DNA from: Entomortierella parvispora
Lineage: Eukaryota > Mortierellomycota > Mortierellomycetes > Mortierellales > Mortierellaceae
DNA: 64,000 nt
Assembly (NCBI GenBank): GCA_963573315.1
Contig: OY752143.1
Span: 2,728,001 to 2,792,000 of the forward strand
Direction: 5' to 3'
The notes under the pieces are model-generated. The model worked only from the letters and a program-made list of their open reading frames with translations, ran no database searches and was not told where the DNA came from. Below, piece after piece: positions 53,157 through 64,000 of this stretch; positions within the stretch are counted from its first letter, which is position 1, and each line of letters starts with the position of its first letter. Made by a program: the position numbers and the translations under genes.

Positions 53157-56100
53157 CTACAGAGACATGGGCGTTGATCCTCGTCCTTCTCTGTGGTTCC
53201 CGCCACCGCCAACAGGGGGGATGGCATGAGACGAGTGCGAATGTTGATAGGGTCGAGGTCTCTCTGGGATCTTGACCGCCGCGCTGGATGCATGACCATG
53301 GCCATGGTGGTTGGCATGGTTGTGATGTTGTTGTTGATGATGATGATGGTTGTGGGGAATGTTCTGATGAACCACTTTTGGTGAGGTGATTCCCGCCGTA
53401 ACGGAGCCGTCCCTCACTACCTCGCCTGCGCCCTCTACTCCCTCTGAGGTGCCGTTGTGATTCGAGCCATGCCCATTGCTGTTGTTGTTGCTGTGGTTGT
53501 CGGCATAGAGATCGCCAAAAGAATGCGACTTTTTGACCTTTGACTTGACCAGATTCTCACAGCGCTTGAGAATATCCTTGGACGAGAGATCCGTGGATGA
53601 CTCGACCAGGTCCTGATCACTAAGGATCGACGACAGATCCATAGGGACCACACAGAAGTCGTCCTGGAATTCCAACAAGCCCATGACGGCCTCGATGGCC
53701 AAGAAGCTTTCATCCTTTGTCGGGTCCTTGGATTTCGAGTACAAGACGTTGGGCGTGATTACTGTTGCCAGATTGTGCAGATCCATTTTGCTCCCTGTTT
53801 CCTCATCCACGTGTGAAAAGGACGCGACCCAGCGCAGGAACAGACAAATGGCCTCCATACTGTCTCGGTTCGCCTTTGGCAAAAGACAACACGTCAAGTG
53901 CAAAATCATCTTGCGTACAGCCTCATCTTCGATCTCTGGAAAAATAAAAGAGAGGGAGAGACAAGAAAGCCAGTTAGAACAGTAATGCAAAAAGAATCTC
54001 TACGTGCGCCATGTGGCCAAAAACGTTTTTTGCTTACTCTGAGAAACAACAAACAGGCGATGCAGTTTAAAAGTCAAAAGTGGATCGGGCATGTCACGCA
54101 AAAACTTTTTCAGCAACGCCGCCACCTGCACTGGATTGTCGTCTGTCAAGTTGACAGCCGATGGGTCCTTGTCAATGGCCTCGCTCAGCTCCTTCAGCCG
54201 TCGAATATTGCCGTTCTTTCTAAAAACTCCCTCTACAGACATGTCTAATTGACCCGACAGAAAAAAAGCATCAATATCGTATATCGCCTTCGAAGCGCCG
54301 TTCTAGACAGGTCCATAATCCAGAGAGCTAAGCTAATTCAATTCCTTTTCTTACCCATATTGCGCATGGCCGAGATACTATCATCCACAAAGCTTGGGAT
54401 CCGGATCCTTCCTGGCCCAGCGCCCAATGCAGAGTCAACACCATTCCTCTCGACCAAAACTTCTAATGGCACTCCAAACGTTCCCTCAACTGGAAAAGAA
54501 AAAAATAACACAGAGAAAAATGTCAGAACATTATACCGCTGATGGATTCCTGAAGCGTAGCTTTAAGAGACTCTTTTTCTTTACCTTTGGGCTTCTTCTT
54601 GTCAGTCTTCAGCCCTTTCACGAACCGTCCCCAGAGAGTCTGCTTCCGTTGACCAATAAGATCCAAAAGCTCTTCCAATGTAAAGTAATCAGACACAACA
54701 GGCGCCAGCGTCAAGACTGCCAGATGCTTCACAATAAATAATTCCAGTGCCGAAAGCTCGTTCAAGTACTGGCGTTTCGGGTGAGGAGGTCCATTCATCG
54801 TCAATCCTTGGATAGACAAGTGTTGTGAACCATGACGGGATCCTTGACCTCCAGTCTTGCCGTGAACAGAGGGGGTGGGTGATCGATTGACGGCTGTGCT
54901 GATACGGAGTCGCTCGGTGAGATCAGACAGAGTTGGGGGCGCGTCCGGGCTGGGTCCGTCCATGTCGTCGTCCTCTTCCTCCAACATTGCCTCTGGTCCC
55001 GGCCGCTCATCCACAATCTCGATTTCTAGAGCTGCCGGTTCAGCCTCCACAGCCGCAGACTCATCGCGCTCTTCTTCCGTTGCGCCACTCTTTTCGCGCT
55101 CACGCAGATCAGCCGCCGACGTCGTTGTGGCAGTAGGGGGTCGCCTCCGCTGATGTTCAATAACGGTCTGTCGGCGAGGGAACCTCGCAGAGTTGGAAAG
55201 TTTTCGGTCCAAATGAGTTGATTTCACACGCTTGATGTCTCCTAAATGAATGGTCTCGTACTGTCGGTTGTCGTCGGACGAATAAGATTTGGATCTTGAA
55301 TCCTTTCTCATTAAACCCGGTGGTGACAAAGGCCCGCCGATGCTCGAGGGTGAGGTCGCCAATTGACGAATCCGGTGTTCCTGATCTCCTTGTTCGTCTC
55401 CTGTTTTTTTTTTTTTTTTTTTTTTTTTTTTTGGAAGATGAAAATGAAAAAAAGTCAATATTTGAGAGCTCTTGACCTATATTCTTTTCTCTCTCTCTCT
55501 CTTTTGATTGTTCCCAATTGCATTCAGGAGAAAGGATCGTCCTACCTTTAAGATGGAGCAAATTCTCTAGCCGAATAAGAGCGACGCGTAGCAAAAAGGT
55601 ATATTGCTCCAGTTTGGTGACATGCGAGAACCCAGTCTTGGAGTCTGGCGTCTTGCACTGTTGACACAAGACCGACCCGCGGGTTGCATCATAGGAGGCA
55701 TCGTAGTAAACAGACGTCTGTGATTTAGCGCATCCAGAGCAGATAAGGCACTTTGGATGCCACCGATGGTGATGGTTAAAGGTGAAGCACTCGTCCTCGA
55801 TCGTCACGCGACAAGAGAGACACAGGTCCGAGGTCACCTCTGCATCCATGGATTGCTTCCCATGCAAATCATTCAGGTATTTGTCCTTGTTGGCCAGCTC
55901 CATTAGCTTATTGAGGAAGCGAGCAATCACCACCGTCGAGTTGTGTTGCCGTTCCTGCAAGTCCCAATGAAAAGAAGAAACATCAGGGGTTTGAATACAA
56001 AATAAAAAATAGTCAATATAAGGTTGGCACGTTTCGAGCAAAATCAATGTTCCGAATAGTGCATGGAGAAAAGATGCTTCAAAAGAAAAAGATAAAGAGA

Positions 56101-58197
56101 AAATAATGGCAAACGGAGAAAGAAACAAGGTTGACTGTGGAGAGCCACACCCTCAGGTCTGGAATCTGGGTCAGGGACCACAGCAAAATGTGCAGAGAAA
56201 TCTAGAAAAAGAATAAAAAAAAAAAAAACTGTGTGTCCGGGGGTGGTTGGTTTCCTCATGCTTTCTTACCAACTTTAGGGCGCAAGTCAGAGCAATTCGA
56301 ATCAAGATTTTGAGGTAGTGGGCCAATCCAGTGACCAACGACAGCAATTCTTGGGTCATGCCCAACCTCCTGACACCGCTCTCTTGGGTGTGCGACAGTA
56401 GAGAAAAGAAATTGACAATCTTTTTGCAGAGCATCTTGGCTTCGCGACCATGTGCCATATCTAAATTGACCAACAAGGAGCGGGCAAAAACATGCATGTT
56501 AGCAAACAGTCTGGTCTACACCAATTGTAGTGTCGATAGCGAAAAAAGGCCAGAAAGATCACAAAGGGGTGTTCAGCACTTGCCACTCTGGTCGCCGACC
56601 TCCCGCATCTGAGTCTCCAGGTCGTCGATGGCGCTGAAGAGGATGTCTACATGGAGGATAAATTTGCCTGCCATCTGCACTCCGTCGTAATAGGCGCCGT
56701 TGGAGACATGGAGCAGCATGTCCGAGATGCAGCCTGCCGATGATTCCTCAAAAGCAGAAAGAACTGTCCAGATCTGGTAAACCTTTTCCTCCATTTGCTG
56801 CTGTGCCTGCTTCAGTTCAGCGGGTGTCTTTTGTTCGACGGGTGAGGCAGGCGTGTCCTGTGGTGAAAGCATTTGCAGTTCTTCAGATTCCTCAGACTCG
56901 AGCCCAGATTGTTGGATATGTCCATTGCTGGTGAAGGAGATGGTGGAACTTGAAGCTCCCTGGGCCAGCAGTGATCGACCATCGTCCTGAGGCGCAAAGG
57001 ATAACTTTACGTTCCAGAACTATGTATGTATCCCCGGACAAATATAAAGTGTGAAAAAAAAAAAAAAAAAAAAAAAAAAAGACTTGTCAGTTTGGCAAGT
57101 TACACATGTCATGATGACAACAGTGCCGCGTGCTGTTGGACTCGTTTGGTTGTTGTTGTGGGTGACGCTGCGTTGACATGCTGCCGGGAAAACTTTGAAC
57201 TGGAAAAGACAGACGCGACCCATTGCTCTGTCTTCCATGCCACAAAAAATAGAAAAAACAATACATTGGTGCAAACAAATGCAAGACAAGACACGAAGCG
57301 ACAGTGCAGAGCGGCACAATACTGTACTGTACCTTGTGGATCATATAACACTCGGGGTGCCAGTGCTCGTCCTGACTGTTGCGGTTGATCTCGACGAACT
57401 GCTTGAGGATGGCGGTCCTGCATCCGGCGCACTTGACGGCATAACAGAGCGAGTAATGGTAGTGGCAGTAGACTTTGCCCTGGTGCTCGTAGTAAGAGTC
57501 CTGGGGCCCAAAGACCGTAGGGCACACAGAGCATGTGAAGTGCTCAATGTGATACTTGCTGTCGAGCGCAGTGATATACGAGCCCCGGAGCGCACCTCCA
57601 CAGGACTGGCACACAAGGTTCAGGCGCCGGAAATAGTCGCGCTCACAGAGCGGATATTGCTTGCCGTCTGGTTCGGTGATGGGGAAGAACTTGGAGGCGA
57701 CAATCTGGCTGCAGTCCTGTTGGGGGGGATGAGAAGTAGAAAAAGTCGGAGGGGGAAACAAAAAAGAATGAAGGGATGAATGAATGAATGAATGGGTGCA
57801 TGGATGATGACACAGGGACACAGGGACAAGCGCACAGAGATAGTGCCCTTTTTTTATCGTTCGTTCACGCCGCTCGCCGTACCTTGCATTTGAAACATTC
57901 AAGGTGGAAGGTGCCTCCCAATGCACGGACAAAGGATCCCTTCATCTGCAGTTCGCATTTGCCGCACTTTTGCACCGCTGGAGCCAGCTCCGGCAACGGT
58001 GATGTCTGGATGGGTTGGCTCTGCAGGCGAGGCTGATTCGTCTGTTGAGGGAACGACTGGGAGGCAGCATAGTCTCTGGAGGATCTGCTCTGCTGCTGTT
58101 GCTGCTGCTGAAGCTGCTGTAGCTGTGGCGAGTCTGTTGGGAGTGGGTGTGGCATGGTGGAGGAAGTGGAGGTGGAGGTGGAGGGACTGACACTCAT
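53157..58197 (-). CDS. LRG1: LIM-domain Rho GTPase-activating protein, Lrg1 type
   Basis: This is a 1212-residue LIM-RhoGAP; fungal Lrg1 inactivates Rho1 and so controls glucan synthase, cell-wall integrity and polar growth. Nine exons: 58197-57883, 57716-57333, 56986-56584, 56460-56270, 55954-55546, 55400-54585, 54489-54355, 54244-54038 and 53935-53157. A Gln-rich N-terminus precedes LIM1 (78-131) and LIM2 (141-192), then a half-LIM segment CAGC...HWHPECYMIHK (201-233). LIM3 lies at about 476-531 (CLSC, HHHRWHPKC, CSGC, CQQC). RhoGAP spans about 843-1050 with VEGVFRKNG (arginine finger Arg893), NPVQVAALLKKFLRDMPDPLL and NLATVITPNVLYS. The tail is His- and Asn-rich. Intron 3 seems to start with GCAAGT, although a weaker GT donor three bases earlier also keeps the frame. 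Intron 5 carries a T run of about 30. Confidence 0.93.
55402..55433 (-). repeat. Long homopolymer T run (plus strand) in LRG1 intron 5
   Basis: An unbroken run of about 30 T on the plus strand lies inside the intron between LRG1 exons 5 and 6. On the gene strand it is poly-A directly upstream of the CAG acceptor, which is the reverse of the usual pyrimidine tract. Similar A/T homopolymers occur at 57,056-57,080 and 58,272-58,303. Confidence 0.8.
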
Positions 58198-59370
58198 AGC
58201 AAGGGCAAGCGTTGCCGAGACAAAGTGTCTTCTGCCTTTCGTGGATGAGCCGTGCTGGTTGTCCTGGACTTGGTTTTTTTTTCTTTTTTTTTTTTTTTTT
58301 TTTTTGTTCTTGCACAAGCAGGATTCAACTAAACGTAACGACGATGGGGCGCAAGGGTTGGGTGAAGATGTAATGAAGGGAGGAAGGAGGAGGAGGTTGA
58401 TGATTCCCGAGGAAGTAAGTTGGACTGGCCTAGAATCGAATTACAAAGATCAGGAACGGACGACAGGTCAGAGAAGGAACAGCGCACGAGGAGAAGTGCA
58501 TGGGAAATGAGAAGGGGAGGAGAAGGCGAGAGAAAAGTGGGAATGGGGAGAATGAGTGGGTGGATGGGTGGATGGCAGAGTGAGGCGGGTGCACGGGTGA
58601 GTGTGTTTATGCCAGGAGTGAGGAAGAGACAAGGTGAAAAAAAGAATAAGAGAACGAGAATGAGAGAACGAGAATGAGAGAATGAAAAGAGAGAAAGAGA
58701 GTGCAGAGGAAACGCATGCGAGAGCATCAGGAAACAAGAAAAAGAAAAACAACGTGGTCAGGAGGAGGGGGAAGAGGAGGAGGAGGAGGAGGTAAAGGAG
58801 GGGGAAATATGAATGCAAGGATGGATAGAAAAAGGAGAGAAGAGAGAGAGAGAGAGTTGGATGTAGGTGGGCGTTCAGGAGGCAAAGAGAGAGTCGTTGC
58901 ACGCGTCGAGGGATCGGCTACTCACCGGAGAGGAGGAGGAGAGTGGAGGAAGGTGGAGGAAGGTGGAGGAGAAGGGAAGGAAAGGGTGCTTGGGGGTGAA
59001 GCAAAGATAGTTGATGCTCGATCAAAGTGGGAGGATAGGGAGGAAGAAAGAGGAGGAGGAGGGGAGGAAGAAGGGAAGAGGAGGAAGAGGAGGAGGAAGA
59101 AAAGAGAGAGAGAGAAGGAAGGAAGGAAGAAGGGACAGACGAGAATGAGAGAATGAGAGAACAAGAACGAGAGCGCTGCTCATCGGCCAACGGATGCTCA
59201 AGAGGAGGAAAGAGGAAAGAGGAAAGAGGAGGAAGAGGAAGAGAAGGAGAGAGAGAGAGAGAAGACACGACACACTGGGGTTGCAATGGTCCCCCTTCCT
59301 TCTTCCCTCTTTCTTTCCTGTTCCTGTTCTCTTCTTTTCTCTTTTGCTCGAGGGGGTGTGCATGTCGACA

Positions 59371-59460
59371 ATCATTCATTCATGCATGCATTCATTCATT
59401 CATTCATGCATGCATTCATTCATTCGTTCATTCATTCATTCATTCATTCATTCATTCATG
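59371..59460. repeat. Tetranucleotide microsatellite (ATTC)n with ATGC variants
   Basis: About 20 copies of ATTC are interspersed with ATGC units, giving a higher-order pattern in which groups of plain units alternate with a CATGCATGCATT block that recurs twice. Confidence 0.9.
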
Positions 59461-59654
59461 CACGCGACCGTGCATCAGGGTCAATAATGGCAGGTCAGGC
59501 ACACGATGGATATTCCTCCTCCTTTTCTTTTTCTCTTTCTCCTTCTCTTTCTCTCTCTCTTTCTCTCCAACTTCCACGCATCCTTACTCCCACTTCCCTC
59601 CCTTTCCTCCTCCACAGAAAGACGCGTCCAAAACGCACAAAAAGGGGGGTGGGC

Positions 59655-59708
59655 ACACACACACACACAAACACACACACACAAACACACACACACGCGC
59701 GCGCGCGT
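59655..59708. repeat. Dinucleotide tract (CA)n then (CG)n
   Basis: CA repeats interrupted by AA run for about 40 bases and pass into a CGCGCGCGCG stretch and GTGT. Alternating purine-pyrimidine tracts of this sort can adopt left-handed DNA; no function is implied here. Confidence 0.85.
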
Positions 59709-60383
59709 GTCCGGTCTCTCCCCCTGCCCCTCCTCCATCTCCAAAGAGAACAACCAACCATATCGGCCTTGACCACATCCAATAGACGAGAGCAAAACAA
59801 TAATAATAGTAATCGTACAGTATTACCAACGCGCCAGGACCATGTCATGCGCACTTGCACGCGTCGTTCTTGTACTATCTGTCTCCACAACATGTAGAAT
59901 ATCCAACATAATATGAAGGATGGCGGCAGCCCTGTAGTCATCCGACTGTTTGTCTGTCTCCTCCGTCTGCTCTCTGTCAGATGCCGCTGTCAGATGTCGC
60001 CTGTCAAAAATCATCAGTGCCCTGCTGGATGGCACAGTAGGTACTGCACCGCTGTACTCCCGCAGGTACATACACCCTGCCCTACCCTGCCCTGCCCTAC
60101 CACCCGCTCTCGACGTACAATCCCCACGGCCTTCCTCCGAACGCCAGTCCGACAAACTGTTCTCAGCCATGGACATGCCAGTGAGCCTTCATCCTAAAAA
60201 AAAATAAAAAAAAACGACACTCGGGCAATGTTCCCAGGCTCTTCTCTTCCAATTGATTGAATTGGATTTCTGTTGAATACCTTCAATACGTATGTCAACC
60301 GACCGATTTTCGGCCCTTCATTTTTTAATACACTTTCTCAGAGGGGGAAGGGGGATCGTGGCTCTTTTTTTTTTTCTCTCTTT

Positions 60384-63106
<2,723 letters not shown>

Positions 63107-63331
63107 GGCAAAGGTGATGTGGTGTACAAAGGAGAAATGGAGAAAGAGAAAAAGGTGCGCCCTGGCCAAGTGTCCCAATGTATCCAAAGCAAAGCGCCCC
63201 CTTCCACGTCCCTGGTCCAGATTGTTGTTTCGGGCCGGTGGCTTTGCTCCTCTCCTTTTGCCCCCATTTTGCACAGGATTTCAATGAATTTTTTTTTTTT
63301 TTATTTCATTCGTGTTGCCCGCTCCTCTTTG

Positions 63332-64000
63332 CTATGGAGACCGGACAAACTTGAGGATGAATAGTTTCTCGCGGCCAGCAAGGCGTGTTCTGACCACCTA
63401 GAGTTGAAACACAAGTGAATAAGTCAGAGACAATATCAATCATTTCCTACAAAAAGAAGCACAGATCAAAGCTTTCATTACACTAGAATCAAAGCCATCC
63501 TGCTTCATGATCTCGCGGATATCGTCAGGCTTGTTCTCGTTGACCACCACCATGTAGAAAACACCTTTTGGTGACAAAAGACGCTGTGGATAAAAGTAGT
63601 AAAGGCGATCCGTCAGTGCCACTGTAGTGGATCTCTCAAATACATTCTCCTTGATCCGCTTTCAAAACCGTACCTTCACATACGGCAAGAATTCGTCAAT
63701 AACCTCTCGTCCATCAATTCCTCCAGCCCAAGCTGCTTCTACAGAATGAGATCCAACTTCCTCTGACGGTGTCAACACATAAGGTGGGTTAAAATATACG
63801 AGATCGATCTGTCCCTCTAGCCTTGGGAGCAGAGATGTTGTCAAATGTGTTTCTACAATTTCGGCCGTAATCTAATAAAACACAAAACAAGGAAAACATC
63901 AGGACCTTCATTCTCTCGGTACAATCCCGCTGTGCTTCTGTTCTTTGAAATCAGTACCTGGTTTTGCTTTGCTGTTCCCTGTGTTGCCCTGGCTGCCTTT
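63332..64000 (-). CDS. MTQ2: eRF1 glutamine methyltransferase, HemK family, 3' part
   Basis: This is the C-terminal part of the MTQ2/N6AMT1 methyltransferase, which methylates the glutamine of the GGQ motif in release factor eRF1 (with partner Trm112). Exons in the window are beyond 64000 to 63958, 63871-63674, 63583-63482 and 63397-63332, all in phase 0. The first visible segment AARATQGTAKQNQ matches the helix after the SAM-binding Asp. The catalytic YFNPPYVLTP motif (NPPY) follows, then EVGSHSVEAAWAGGIDGRE, LSPKGVFYMVVV and the end LAGREKLFILKFVRSP. All of these line up with human N6AMT1. The N-terminal SAM-binding glycine loop lies outside the window. The stop is 226 bases from the U2AF start on the same strand. 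Confidence 0.93.

Larger units (their letters stand above)
58198..60383. other. 2.2-kb microsatellite-rich intergenic region
   Basis: It lies between the LRG1 start and the U2AF stop. No gene could be supported. It is made largely of purine-rich GA, GGA and GAGAAT-type runs (58,370-59,270), then a CATT tetranucleotide array and a CA/CG dinucleotide tract (both listed). Long frames on both strands here are products of the repeats. The remaining 59,770-60,300 is plain sequence with no recognisable feature. Confidence 0.55.

Noticed and set aside
58701-59379. Glu/Arg/Gly-rich plus-strand and Ser/Leu/Pro-rich minus-strand frames
   Set aside because: Both are translations of GA- and GGA-rich simple sequence without any family signal or conserved start.
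59371-59460. Possible CRISPR-like or structured repeat array
   Set aside because: The units are 4 bases long with no spacers; it is a microsatellite in a fungal nuclear genome.

Overview
The window is nuclear DNA of a filamentous fungus, most likely an early-diverging one of the Mortierellaceae (Mortierella, Linnemannia or Podila). That placement is an inference. It rests on short GT-AG introns in most conserved genes, a tandem family of intronless F-box/leucine-rich proteins, a NACHT protein with homogenised HEAT repeats, a TMEM164-type acyltransferase, a RAD51D paralogue and a voltage-gated proton channel. I saw no rRNA, tRNA, CRISPR array or intact transposon.

Left part (1-19,115): the first exon of a DUF1688/URC4-type uracil-catabolism gene (-), a long gene-poor gap, mitochondrial pyruvate dehydrogenase E1 beta (+, 5 exons), an aldo/keto-reductase-like protein that lacks two of the four family catalytic residues (+, 5 exons), a Kch1-type potassium transporter with a prion-like tail (-, 3 exons), a single-exon Hv1 proton channel (-), a GT61-like membrane glycosyltransferase (-, 3 exons) and, divergent from it, phosphoglucomutase (+, 5 exons, one GC-AG intron).

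Middle (19,116-43,099): a tandem array of four intact F-box genes, one decayed copy and one 23-codon N-terminal relic. It is followed on the minus strand by a NUDT19-type peroxisomal Nudix hydrolase and RAD51D, then a 1591-residue low-complexity protein (+) and a decayed F-box gene of another subfamily (-).

Right part (43,100-64,000): a 1758-residue NLR-like protein (alpha-helical N-terminus, NACHT NTPase, 13 near-identical HEAT-like repeats), TMEM164 (-), an acidic protein with a gag/RRM-like core and a C-terminal membrane segment (+), the LIM-RhoGAP LRG1 (-, 9 exons), the splicing factor U2AF large subunit (-, 8 exons, with a predicted 4-base coding first exon) and the 3' part of the eRF1 methyltransferase MTQ2 (-), cut by the window edge.

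Exon borders were derived by hand from splice signals, reading-frame continuity and remembered family motifs. In every complete multi-exon model the exon lengths sum to a whole number of codons. No database search was possible. The most interesting locus is the NACHT-HEAT gene, a candidate non-self recognition receptor whose repeats look recently homogenised.
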